Positions 24,601 through 34,473 are shown, counted from the first letter of the stretch. The stretch is DNA of 64,000 bases from Lamellibrachia satsuma (GCA_033239005.1 BSQZ01000079.1:2466001-2530000); one strand, 5' to 3'. Notes: generated by a model from the sequence alone, not told the origin. A program made the numbers and translations.

Positions 24601-27600
24601 ACTTACAATCGCTGAGCGATGGTCTCAAGACATCAACAACATAAAACTAATGTCATCTAGCCTCTGACCTCCTGCAACAGGAAACATTGAATTACTTTAA
24701 CCAGTGAGCAACTTTAGCAACTTAGTATGCCACATTAGCTGTTGTAATGCAAAACTGCCTGCCTGCCTGCACTCAAAGTGAGCAAAATGAAGCAAAACAT
24801 ACAATGTTTTAGAGAAAATGCATCGATGTACAGCGCTAAGTGAAACAGCTGCTGACACCCAGTGAAAGCAGTCTGGTGTAATGTCATGCTCCGAATGTTT
24901 GAGTAAAATCTGTGTTTAGACAGGTGTACTAATTTGTCTTATCCTGGATCAATAAAAAGATTTGTTGACAAAATCTAAATGCAAAAAGGCATCATTGTAC
25001 TAAATTTTATTGGTAAATTTATAAGTAAAAATGAAGAATCCATATTCAGTCTTGCCATTAATTAACATTCATAAAATTTTATTTGTATTTTATTAGAACA
25101 GTTTTTTTATTTACAGTGTTGTCCCTACTTTAGCACTGCATATAAATTTTGAGATTAACCCTCTTGTTTTGATGCACCTTGGATTTCCAAAGATGTAGCT
25201 GCTATAGAAGTTTTTTTTCTTATAGTTATTATTATTGTTAATTAGAATTGGTTATCAGAATGAGTTTATGTGTTGTAGCCTGGCCTGGATGAGGTGGTGA
25301 AGAGTTGTCGTGGCAAGAATCTCTTCTTCACAACGGAGACAGATAAAACCATCCTGGAGTCAGAGCTCATCATTATCTCTGTGAATACGCCAACCAAGAC
25401 ATACGGACTGGGCAAGGTGAGTTATGGCAGCATCAGCTCCCAGCAGATACTCTATATTCAGTACATCCTTCCATCTGTTGACTACTTTAATGCTGCATAT
25501 CCATTTTGAGGTAAAAAAATTTCATCTTCGTGTAACCTGCTCTTGTTGAACAGGTTCACCCAGTCCCTGCATGTTCCTTATAGCGAGAGTCCACTGTTTG
25601 TACCCCAGGCATATACATAGGGATGTCCTGAAAAAATGTCTGGAAAAACTGCAAAAACGCAGTCTGATAGTGGCCATCTCAGAGGAGTGGCCGTCTCAGA
25701 GGGGTGGCCATCTCAGAGGGGCGGCCATCTCAGAGGGGTGGCCATCTCAGAAGGGTGGCCATCTCAGAGGGGTGGCCGTATCAAAGGGGTGGCTGTCTCA
25801 GGGCGGTGGCCTTCTCAGAGGAGTGGCTGTCTCAGGGGTGGCCACCTCAGAGGGGTGGCCGTCTCAGAGGGGTAGCCATCTCAGAAGGGTGGTCATCTCA
25901 GAGTGGTGTCTGCTTGGAGGGGTCCTACTGTGTATGATGTTGGCCCACATTTACCCTGCCCTGTGATTGCGCTGCAGGGGCGAGCAGCCGATCTGAAGCA
26001 CATCGAGAGTGCAGCGAGGATGATCGCTGATGTGTCGACCAGCAGCAAGATCGTGGTTGAGAAGAGCACAGTGCCAGTGAAGGCTGCCGAGAGCGTCAAC
26101 AACATCCTGAGTGCCAACCACAAGCACGGCGTCAGGTACCAGGTACGTGACCAACCACAAGCACGGTGTCAGTTGCCAGGTACGTGACCAACCATAAGCA
26201 CGGCGTCAGGTACCAGGTACGTGACCAACCACAAGCATGGCGTCAGTTACCAGGTACGTGACCAACCACAAGCATGGCATCAGGTACGAGGTACGTGACC
26301 AACCATAAGCACAGCATCAGGTACGAGGTACGTGACCAACCACAAGCACGGCATCAGGTACGAGGTACGTGACCAACCACAAGCACGGCATCAGGTACGA
26401 GGTACGTGACCAACCACAAGCACGCTGTCAGGTACGAGGCATTGTCTTGGCACACAGTGACATAGGTAGAGCATTGTCTTGGCACACAGTGGCATAGGTA
26501 GGGCATTGTCTTGGCACACAGTGGCATAGGTAGGGCATTGTCTTGGCACACAGTGACATAGGTAGGGCATTGTCTTGGCACACAGTGGCATAGGTAGGGC
26601 ATTGTCTTGGCACACAACTAAAACAAATGTGGGAATTGTGTACGTGTTTAATTGTTCATTTTGTTCAAACTATGTCAGCCACCCTTCTAAAACATCAAAG
26701 AAAACATAAACCACATGCATTTTAACAAAATGTTGTTGATATTCAATGTATTAGCCATCTGGCAATTAATAATACGCTATTTTGTGTAGGCTCTATTGTA
26801 TTAATATTATTAAATGCTTTCTGAAACATAAACCACATGAATTTTAACAAAATCTTGTAAACATTCAGTGTATTCGCCATCTTATTAATGCACTGTTCCA
26901 GGTAGGCTCTATGGTATTATTATTATTAAATGCTTTCTGAAACATAAACCACATGCATTTTAACAAAATCTTGTAAACATTCAATGTATTCGCCATCTTA
27001 TTCCCAGCATTTTAACAAAATCTTGTAAACATTCAATGTATTCACCATCTTATTAATACACTGTTCCAGGTAGGCTCTATGGTATTATTATTAATAAATG
27101 CTTTCTGAAACATAAACCACATGCATTTTAACAAAATCTTGTAAACATTCAATGTATTCGCCATCTTATTAATACACTGTTCCAGGTAGGCTCTATGGTA
27201 TTATTATTATTAAATGCTTTCTGAAACATAAACCACATGCATTTTAACAAAATCTTGTAAACATTCAATGTATTCGCCATCTTATTCCCAGCATTTTAAC
27301 AAAATCTTGTAAACATTCAATGTATTCGCCATCTTATTAATACACTGTTCCAGGTAGGCTCTATGGTATTATTATTAATAAATACTTTCTGAAACATAAA
27401 CCACATGCATTTTAACAAAATCTTGTAAACATTCAATGTATTCGCCATCTTATTAATACACTGTTCCAGGTAGGCTCTATGGTATTATTATTATTAAATG
27501 CTTTCTGAAACATAAACCACATGCATTTTAACAAAATCTTGTAAACATTCAATGTATTCGCCATCTTATTAATATGCTTTTCCATGTAGGCTCTATTGTA

Positions 27601-28072
27601 TTATTATTATTACTAAATGCATTCTGAAACCTCTGCATAAACAGTTTCCCAAAATGTGATAAGTGCCCCTTTGTTCCGCCAGGTATTGTCAAACCCTGAG
27701 TTCCTAGCAGAGGGCACTGCAGTCAATGACCTGCTCTACCCCGACCGCGTGCTGATTGGTGGGCCACAGACACCAGAGGGCCAGGAGGCGATCGCTGCCC
27801 TCAGCTGGGTCTATCAGAACTGGATCCCTGTCGAGAAGATCATCACAATGAACACATGGTCATCAGAGCTGTCTAAACTGGTATGTTCAGTCAAGATGAT
27901 CTTCTTCATCGTAGTTCCCTCTATAAAGGGATGAAGCCGACTAGTTGTACTGCTGCAATGCATTGGTTGTTGTCATTTCCACTGCTCCCTATTGACAACC
28001 TTTTCCTGTATTGATCTGTGCCGTTTTTGTTGGTTAAATGGTCTATAGCATTCATATTCAAATTGAGTGTCA

Positions 28073-28116
<44 letters not shown>

Positions 28117-31100
28117 CACACACACATAAAACAACATCTGCCTCAAATCAAAAGTATTTGTACTTCGACTGCTGTAAGTTTGTCATTAAATTTTGTACTT
28201 GTGTGTTAAACACATGATAATATGTACTTATCATGACTTTTCTATTAGAAACAAATGAAATTCATACTGTGTGGCTGGTCTAGTGTCTGAATAAAGTCAG
28301 TTTCTTCTGCTGTACCTGTGTTGTGTATTGCAGGCTGCCAATGCATTCCTGGCCCAGAGAATCAGTATCTGTGTTGTGTATTGCAGGCTGCCAATGCATT
28401 CCTGGCCTAGAGAATCAGTGTCTGTGTTGTGTATTACAGGCTGGGAATTCATTCCTGGCCCAGAGAATCAGTGTCTGTTTTGTGTATTGCAGGCTGCGAA
28501 TTCATTCCTGGCCCAGAGAATCAGTATCTGTGTTGTGTATTGCAGGCTGCTAATGTATTCCTGGCCCAGAGAATCAGTGTCTGTGTTGTGTATTGCAGGC
28601 TGCCAATTCATTCCTGGCCCAGAGAATCAGTGTCTGTTGTGTATTGCAGGCTGTGAATTCATTCCTGGCCCAGAGTATCAGTGTTTGTGTTGTGTATTGC
28701 AGGCTGCTAATGCATTCCTGGCCCAGAGAATCAGTGTCTGTGTTGTGTATTGCAGGCTGCCAATGCATTCCTGGCCCAGAGGATCTCCAGCATCAATGCC
28801 ATGTCTGCCATCTGTGAAGCGACTGGAGCGGACGTGGCAGAAGTATCACATGCCGTCGGCACTGACACTAGGATAGGAGCCAGGTTTCTGCAAGCCAGCA
28901 TCGGTTTGTAACTCCATAAAATACTTGTTTCATTCATCTGTTCGGGGTCAGCTCATTTAGGCTCTGTGCAAAGCTTCAAAGGTATAAAATCGTCCTTTCT
29001 GTTTTATGCAAATTTCGATGCTGTTTTGCAAATAAATGGAATTAAACATTATTAAATGTGTCATTATTTTAATTTCTTAGGTATCACAATAAATTAATAT
29101 TTAAATTGGGACAGCGATACAAACAAAATGGGTAATGAAATCAGTGAAAGCTTAACAAAATCAGCAGCAGTATTAGTAAATATATCCAAAAACTGCATGA
29201 GGCCACAAGGCCTGTGACTTATGGCAGTTGTAGGCCCAACAGGATGCGTGGCCCCCCCAGTTATTTGGACCGCTGATCAAATCTGTTTTGTACCAGGCAC
29301 CAGTTTAACAATACTGATGTTGAGATATGATCTGTCTGTGTAGATATCACCTATCAACCAGTGTGTTGTGTTGCCAGGTTTTGGAGGCAGTTGCTTTCAG
29401 AAGGATGTCTTGAACCTTGTCTACTTGAGCGAGAGTCTCGGTCTACCAGAAGTAGCAGCGTACTGGCAACAGGTGAGCTAATGCCAGCACAGTTGCATAT
29501 AGGGGTCATTCTATGTGAAATCAACCAAATAATGACAAAATGTTCTTGACCCCCTCTGATTCTAATGAAATTTAGAGGTTGGACCTATACATGTACTGAC
29601 ATTTGTATATGCCAAATTTCAGAGTTTTGAGTGAAATAGTTTTTTTATTTCATATTAATGACAAACATAATTTGTGTTAAATCTTAACACGTATGTAGAC
29701 ATAACTTTGCCCCTAGTTACTCTAAGGTACTGGTTTTGGTTTAAAATAAAGCTGAGACATTGTCCTATCCATATGTATATGCATCATATGGCAGTTGAAA
29801 AATACCTTGTTGCAAAGTTCACTGACCTTGACCTTTGGTATACCCAAAATGAGTAAACCCCGATTTTGATTAAATTTGGTTTTTTCGTTAGTAAAGTCAT
29901 TGTATCAACAACTTTTATAAAAAAAATTATTAGGACGTGATAACATCTTGAGATACACCAGTTTTAAGTAAATCTGTGACCGTTTTCACACAATTTCATG
30001 TTGCATCTTAACACATGTATACATAACTTTGGCCTTAATGGTCATAGAATGCTGATTTTGGTCTTACAATAAAGCCAAGAAATTGACCTTGGACCTTTGA
30101 CCTTGATATACAAAAAATTAGTTCTTGAAATATAGCAATTTGAAGTTAGTTGGCAGAAATGGTCATGCAATTGTAACTATAGATTAGATTCTAAAAATGT
30201 ATTTTGTCTGTAACTTGTTGATACAATGACCTTCCTAAAGATAGTTTGTCAAAACCGGCAGTTATTAATTTTGGGTATATCAAGGTAAAAGGTCAAGGTC
30301 AGTGACCTTTGCAAAAAAATATAAAATAAATATGTATGGACAGGGCAATGTCTTAATTTTAAGACCAATTTCAGTACTTTAGCAGCATTAGGACCAAAAT
30401 CATCTTGACATACATGTTAAGACGTAACATTTTCCCCCTATTAAAATGCAATAACTATTTCACTCACAAGCCTGAAATTTTGCCTATTTCAATTTTGCAA
30501 TTTCACAACATGTCCAACATGTGAGCCAAATTTCATTAAAATCGGAAGGGGTCAAGAATGATTTTGGTATGATCGTCAAGCTGAGGGTACTGGTGCATGG
30601 CAGCATATGGCATAGTACTTGTTCATGTCTATTTTTGTTAGCATATATCACATTTGCGTAGTTTAGCAGGTTACTATACATTGGTAGACCTGTGAAGGAA
30701 TATATCAGTTGTTCTAGACTGGCGGTGAAAGAAGGCACTTATGTTGTAGTATATAGATGCGAGCTACTCATTGCCAGTTTCAACCTTCTTTTCTATGAAT
30801 TTCAGTTTGGTCGAACAAAAATTAAATCAAAAGTTCATCCTTGCACAAACGAGCCACCATGTTGTATTCGATACTAGATAGTTTAGATTTTTGTGTGAAA
30901 TTTAATGTGTCGAGTGAAAAATCTTTTATATTTTATTGCTTTAAAACTTGTCGATGACCCTACAGGTGATTGAGATGAATGAATACCAGAAGCGACGGTT
31001 CGCCAACAGAATCATCTCTGCGCTCTTCAACACAGTCGCTAACAAGAAGATCGCCATCTTTGGCTTTGCCTTCAAAAAAGACACGGCTGACACGAGGTGG

Positions 31101-34100
31101 GTCTGACACATCTGACACGAGGTGGGTCTGACACAGCTGACACGAGGTGGGTCTGACCTTATCTCAGTATCGGAGTATGATGCACAACATGAAAACCCTC
31201 CTCAGTTTATTTAGCCCATCGCAAATTGGGTTTGTTGATATTGAAATGTGTAGTAAATTTATTTTAGAAATTATTTATTTTATCTCTGTGTATTTAATTA
31301 TTTATTAATATGTTTTTTATTAGTTTTATTTTGTTATATTGTGCTCTACTTAGTAGAGGATTTTAAATATCTTGGATCATACACAAACTGACAACATGAC
31401 ATCCAGTGTAGAAAAGCCCAGGCATGGCCGGCAGGTCACGCCCTTGACAAAGTCTGAAGAGCGCCCATCTGCAGATTCACCAAACCGAAGATTTTCAGGA
31501 CAACAGTCAAACCAATTCTGATATGTGGATGCGATTCATGGTCACAAACACAAACAGTAGAAAATGGCACCTACACAAGAATGCTGCAGAAAACTCAAAA
31601 CGTGCCATGGGGCCACCACACGATCAACCAAGAACTGTACGGCTCCCTTCCACGGATCACCACCATCGTGAGACAATGGCATCTTTATCTGGCAGGTCAT
31701 GTGATTCGTCATGACGAAGTAAGCAACAAAGTCCTGCTCTGCAAAACATCTGAACATCAGTGGGACAAATTGACTAACTGCAATGAAGAACCGAAACCAC
31801 TGGAAGGAAATCATCACGTTACGTGGACGACATAATAGATGAAATATTGAGCTATAATTTAGTATTTTACTATTGGTTTGTTTATTTAGTAATTTACCGG
31901 ATAATTTCACCGAAACTAAATATTAAATTTGCACAAATTAGCAAATTTTTGTGTGAAATGATTTTAAAATGAGACAAGTAAAAAAATTGAATTGAGGAAC
32001 AGCATCAGATTACTGTGTACCATAGTACCAAGTGCAACATAGTGCTAAGTGCACCATAGTGCCAACTGCACCATAGTGACGAGTGCACCATAGTTGTGAG
32101 TGCACCATAGTGCCGAGTGTTGTTGTCAGCTGTGAGTCTGTCTATTGCAGAGAATCTCCAAGTTTGTACATCTGCAAGTACCTAATGGAAGAAGCTGCCC
32201 TCATCTCTATCTATGATCCCAAAGTTGACAAACAACAGATAATCAGGTAAACACAATCATTTTGTTATTCTTACTAAAACAAATGCATATATCTTTGCCA
32301 TTTGTAGGATTTTATGTGCACTTCTATTTGTTAACAATCTTTAAGTGAAACAAAACTCATAGTTTTAGGGCACCTAAAAGAGTTAACTAAAACTAACTAT
32401 TTGCACCTACTATCAACAATATCACACTGGTGTTTTTCTCAGAATTGGTTCTAAAAATTTGAAGTTCTGGAAGTTCTCCGTTTTCCTTATTGGGCAACCA
32501 ATATGCGCCTGGCAGTTCTAAAAAAAATTGACTCCGACGAAACGTATAAAGCACCTTCGACTGAAATTGAATGGCCGTTGGAAGCAACACAAACTCTCTC
32601 TTATACTCTAGGTGCATAGGCCCAAAACCATGACTTGTTTTGCTTTAATATTTTCAAATACTGATTGAAGTTTGATTTTTTTTATTTATATAATGCATAT
32701 AATCACTGTAAGCTGTCTATTTTTGGAGTTTCTCATTTATTTTGTGATGCATCAGGGAAAATTGTAACAGTTTAGGAGATCTCATAAAATGTATCATTGT
32801 GCAGATACATATTGCATTAAGCATTTATTTATACACTTGCTATATAGCATATTATGCAGAAGATATTGGCGGTTTCGTTGGCATTAAACAAATTTCGATT
32901 GGGTAACAATTAAAATAATAATCCTGAATGATGGTGTTTTTGTTACAACAAGCCCCAGTCTCCTCTATGGGTTGTGTCATCTGGTGGTTGCAAGAATTAG
33001 TCCCCATATGACTAGAGGACCCTGCGTCACTGGCACCTAGCAGCTGTTGTCTTACATGGTTTTTTAGTTGCGTTGTTATTTTTGCAGTGACTTGACAGAT
33101 CCATCAGTATCAGACAAGGAAACAGGTCAGTAAATGCTCTTTTTCTAAATACGTTGTATGTCTTAATAATACAAAACCTGTACAACACAATGTTGTGATC
33201 TTACATGTGCCATATTGTTAATTACATACATATACTTTAATGTCATGAGCTTTAAATCTGTTACTGTTTGGCTCTGGGAACTGTTCATAAACTGATTTAA
33301 AACGAAGATTTTAATCATTTGTATCATTGCCTTTGATTCTCAATGTACTAATATCAAGTATCATTACCTGCTTGTATCTAATTTGTATGTAATTTGTGAC
33401 TTGTATGTAACTTGTAACCCTTTAGGTATGTAAACATGTAATCATGTAAGTTGGTCATCAGTACTACACACCATGGTGCGATATCGTCTAGATAGATAAA
33501 CATAACTAATGTATTCTGGGTAAATTATATATGATGATTTTACTGTGACAGTTGACAAGTTGGTGACAGTGTCCACCGACCCATACGAGGCGGCCAAGGG
33601 TGCCCACGCCATCGTCATCTGTACGGAGTGGGATGAGTTCAAAGTGGGTATCTTCTTCCCCTTAATCCCTTGTGGGTTGGGGGACACATCACATCTTTTC
33701 TGTCCTATTTAATTACTTGTCTCCATCTCTCTCATCTTCTGCCATATTCTCCCATTCCTGACTGTTCACACCTGCCTTTTCCAGATCTCTTCACAATATC
33801 CAGGCACCTTAATTGTTATCTTTCTGTTCTACCACCCTCTTTTGTTTTCCATCTCTTTGTCATTCTCTCTTCGCTCATTCTCTCAATATATCCACCAATC
33901 TCCCCATCACCTCTCCTCGTAATTCCACCACCCTCCCTCTGTCATCTTGTTCTACTCTCACCTAGTTATTCTCTGTTATCTGTAGTTTCTCCTCAAGCCT
34001 GCATCCTATCTTCTTTATTCATTCACCATCTGAAACGCTGTACCTGTATGCAAGTCTGTAGATATACTGCTCATTGTATAAACATATATAACGTGTATGA

Positions 34101-34473
34101 TGATTTCTTATTGAAACAAAGATTTTACAAAATTTACTACCAGTGCAGTGTCTGTGATTAAATGTAACTTGTAGATGTACAGTTTTGCACCATTTGTCAA
34201 GATAATTTCTGTCATACTTCCATAGTCATTAGTAGTAGTTTCATATGTTGTATTTTACAAATGTTTTAAGCATGTGTGCTTGAGAAGCCCTGTGTGTTGT
34301 AGACGTACGACTACCAGCAAATCTACACCCACATGTTGAAGCCAGCATTCGTGTTTGACGGTCGGATGATCCTCGACCACCAAGCCCTGCTGGAGCTCGG
34401 CTACCACGTGGAGACAGTTGGACGCAGGGTCATACGCAACTCTGTCAATAGACTCCAGGCCATGCCTAAGTAG
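21521..34473 (+). CDS. UGDH: UDP-glucose 6-dehydrogenase (11 coding exons, complete)
   Basis: Oxidises UDP-glucose to UDP-glucuronate with two NAD+, in the cytosol, supplying glycosaminoglycan and glucuronide synthesis. Coding exons: 21521-21679, 25279-25416, 25978-26142, 27683-27880, 28756-28903, 29378-29472, 30966-31096, 32151-32246, 33088-33125, 33552-33643, 34303-34473. They total 1431 nt, i.e. 476 residues plus stop (human about 494). The N-terminal Rossmann motif GAGYVG is at 10-15, T130 sits in EKSTVP, and E160/E164 in [11 protein letters not shown]219 is in SELSKL, N223 in [10 protein letters not shown], and catalytic C275 with K278/D279 in [10 protein letters not shown]. All catalytic residues I know for the family are present. 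The start ATG is 7 nt after a TTTCAG acceptor. The C-terminus is shorter than in vertebrates (ends LQAMPK). Three coding splice sites are embedded in tandem repeats (see below). All junctions keep the frame. Confidence 0.97.
22946..23037 (+). repeat. Hairpin with 26-bp perfect stem
   Basis: Arm 22946-22971 (ACACCAGACTG...CTGTCACT) is the exact reverse complement of 23012-23037. With three mismatches the stem extends about 10 bp more, leaving a loop of about 20 nt. A 20-bp minisatellite starts right after it. Confidence 0.9.
23039..23207 (+). repeat. 20-bp minisatellite, about 8 units
   Basis: Unit CCCCAGTCTAGTGTGTGGCC with small variants (GTCTGGTGTGTGTCC). Confidence 0.9.
23300..23755 (+). 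repeat. 37-bp minisatellite, about 12 units, carrying a donor-like motif
   Basis: Unit GCAGCAGTACTTACTCCAAT + GTCAGAGTAAGTACTTG. Most 3' units contain GTAAGT (a consensus 5' splice site) after CAGA. No exon is known here, so the donor is only a motif. Confidence 0.92.
23753..24010 (+). repeat. Dispersed repeat, 'GGGATCTTTTACTTCCC' family (copy 2)
   Basis: GTTGGTTTTTGTAGATCGA, then TATGGGATCTTTTACTTCCC, GCATAGACACCAGGTA and TTTCAGTGTCTACC. Matches 46875-47055 and 18890-19075 in order. Confidence 0.65.
24165..25070. mobile_element. Foldback element with ~200-bp diverged inverted arms
   Basis: Left arm 24165-24385 and right arm 24893-25070 are inverted copies. Shared blocks include AAATTAGTACAATGAT, AATAAGTCAAATTAGTACAC and TCTAAACACAGATTTTAC against their reverse complements. 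Probably a non-autonomous DNA transposon. Confidence 0.7.
25279..25416 (+). CDS. UGDH: UGDH coding exon 2
   Basis: Residues 54-99: [19 protein letters not shown] and [13 protein letters not shown]. Acceptor GTTGTAG, donor GTGAGT. Confidence 0.97.
25674..25912 (+). repeat. 17-bp minisatellite, about 14 units
   Basis: Unit GGCCATCTCAGAGGGGT with variants, in the intron just before UGDH coding exon 3. It does not include the acceptor. Confidence 0.9.
25978..26142 (+). CDS. UGDH: UGDH coding exon 3
   Basis: Residues 100-154: [15 protein letters not shown] and [15 protein letters not shown], including catalytic T130. Ends HKHGVRYQ before GTACGT. Its last ~28 nt and the donor are copied in the array that follows. 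Confidence 0.96.
26143..26438 (+). repeat. 37-bp splice-donor minisatellite (8 tandem copies of the exon 3 end)
   Basis: Unit GTACGTGACCAACCACAAGC + ACGGCGTCAGGTACCAG. Each unit begins with the donor GTACGT (26143, 26180, 26217, 26254, 26291, 26328, 26365, 26402) and ends with a copy of the exon's last codons (HKHGVRYQ or variants). Confidence 0.97.
26439..26618 (+). repeat. 32-bp minisatellite, 5.6 units
   Basis: Unit GCATTGTCTTGGCACACAGT + GRCATAGGTAGG, directly after the 37-bp array. Confidence 0.95.
26690..27640 (+). repeat. 115-bp tandem array with higher-order structure
   Basis: Unit carries AAACATAAACCACATGCATT, ACAAAATCTTGTAAACATTC, TATTCGCCATCTTATTAATA and CTGTTCCAGGTAGGCTCTAT. Starts near 26700, 26824, 26939, 27109, 27224, 27390 and 27505; spacing alternates about 115 and 166-170 bp because every second unit has a partial duplication. 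Fills the rest of the intron. Confidence 0.93.
27683..27880 (+). CDS. UGDH: UGDH coding exon 4
   Basis: Residues 155-220: [14 protein letters not shown] (E160, E164) and [10 protein letters not shown] (K219). Acceptor TCCGCCAG, donor GTATGT. Confidence 0.97.
28071..28126. repeat. (CACG)n/(CA)n microsatellite
   Basis: About 12 tandem CACG units followed by CACACACACA, in a UGDH intron. Alternating purine/pyrimidine could favour Z-DNA. Confidence 0.95.
28310..28755 (+). repeat. 53-bp splice-acceptor minisatellite (8 tandem copies before the true exon 5 acceptor)
   Basis: Unit TGTGTTGTGTATTGCAGGCT + GCCAATGCATTCCTGGCC + CAGAGAATCAGTRTC. AG ends at 28333, 28386, 28439, 28492, 28545, 28598, 28649, 28702 and, for the real exon, 28755. 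One interval is 51 bp, the rest 53. Each unit copies the acceptor and the codons [10 protein letters not shown]. Confidence 0.97.
28756..28903 (+). CDS. UGDH: UGDH coding exon 5
   Basis: Residues 221-269 plus one base: [20 protein letters not shown] (N223) and [16 protein letters not shown]. Chosen as the true start because only this copy continues into conserved sequence in frame. Donor GTTTGT is weak. Confidence 0.96.
29378..29472 (+). CDS. UGDH: UGDH coding exon 6 (catalytic cysteine)
   Basis: Residues 270-301: [21 protein letters not shown]275 is the nucleophile, with K278 and D279. Acceptor TTGCCAG, donor GTGAGC. Confidence 0.97.
29500..30600. mobile_element. ~1.1-kb foldback element
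   Basis: Left arm about 29505-29870 and right arm about 30265-30595 are inverted copies. Matching blocks against the reverse complement: TGTTCTTGACCCCCTCTGAT / CATTCTTGACCCCTTCCGAT, GAGTGAAATAGTTTTTTTAT, CACTGACCTTGACCTTTGGT and TATACCCAAAATGA. The middle has a smaller inverted pair (TCATTGTATCAACAA / TTGTTGATACAATGA). Confidence 0.8.
30966..31096 (+). CDS. UGDH: UGDH coding exon 7
   Basis: Residues 302-344 plus two bases: [20 protein letters not shown] and [16 protein letters not shown]. Ends GACACGAG before GTGGGT; this border is repeated twice more (donors at 31122 and 31147). Confidence 0.97.
31088..31157 (+). repeat. 25-bp donor repeat, 3 units
   Basis: CTGACACGAG/GTGGGTCTGACACA occurs three times, with donors at 31097, 31122 and 31147. 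The first is taken as real because it is the exon end that joins coding exon 8 in frame without added codons. Confidence 0.93.
31195..31990. mobile_element. TIR element copy (family of 52318), interrupted by a LINE remnant
   Basis: Left end CAGTTTATTTAGCCCATCGC followed by AAAT...AAATGTGTAGTA; right end TTAAAATGAGACAAGTAAA...TTGAATTGAGG. Both ends match 52318-53155 and 58535-59025. A LINE fragment sits between them. Confidence 0.6.
31340..31835 (+). mobile_element. LINE 3' fragment
   Basis: Plus-strand frames read [47 protein letters not shown] and [13 protein letters not shown]...LAGHVIRH, the usual C-terminal run of RTE/CR1-like ORF2 proteins (KYLGS; RMLRKxLNVSW; LAGHxxRH). Interrupted by stops and frameshifts; inside a UGDH intron. 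Confidence 0.8.
32014..32121 (+). repeat. ~17-bp minisatellite, about 6 units
   Basis: Unit GAGTGCACCATAGTGCC with variants, ending about 30 bp before the acceptor of UGDH coding exon 8. Confidence 0.85.
32151..32246 (+). CDS. UGDH: UGDH coding exon 8
   Basis: Completes R345, then [20 protein letters not shown] and [11 protein letters not shown] (C-terminal UDP-binding domain). Acceptor ATTGCAG, donor GTAAAC. Confidence 0.96.
32344..32645. mobile_element. MITE-like element, about 300 bp, with imperfect TIRs
   Basis: Left end GTGAAACAAAACTCATAGTT...GGGCACCTAAAAGAG; the reverse complement of the right end is GCAAAACAAGTCATGGTTTT...GCACCTAGAG. The arms are about 35-40 bp. Lies in the intron after UGDH coding exon 8. 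Confidence 0.6.
33088..33125 (+). CDS. UGDH: UGDH coding exon 9 (38-nt micro-exon)
   Basis: Encodes the end of S377 (its first two bases come from coding exon 8), then [12 protein letters not shown]. Acceptor TTTGCAG, donor GTCAGT. Needed to keep the reading frame between coding exons 8 and 10. Confidence 0.93.
33552..33643 (+). CDS. UGDH: UGDH coding exon 10
   Basis: [20 protein letters not shown] then [11 protein letters not shown], the conserved AVVICTEWD region. Acceptor GTGACAG, donor GTGGGT. Confidence 0.97.
34303..34473 (+). CDS. UGDH: UGDH coding exon 11 (terminal)
   Basis: [20 protein letters not shown] and [20 protein letters not shown], then a short tail ending LQAMPK and TAG at 34471-34473. 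The tail lacks the longer basic end of vertebrate enzymes. Confidence 0.97.
   Translation, partial: TYDYQQIYTHMLKPAFVFDGRMILDHQALLELGYHVETVGRRVIRNSVNRLQAMPK

Larger units (their letters stand above)
21680..25278. other. UGDH intron after coding exon 1
   Basis: Holds a perfect-stem hairpin (22946-23037), two minisatellites (23039-23207; 23300-23755), a dispersed repeat (23753-24010) and a foldback element (24165-25070). No exon is seen. Confidence 0.6.

Noticed and set aside
28328..28876. 182-codon open frame across the acceptor array as an extended UGDH exon
   Set aside because: It runs out of frame with the conserved exon 5 sequence and ends in a shifted tail; the array is intronic.
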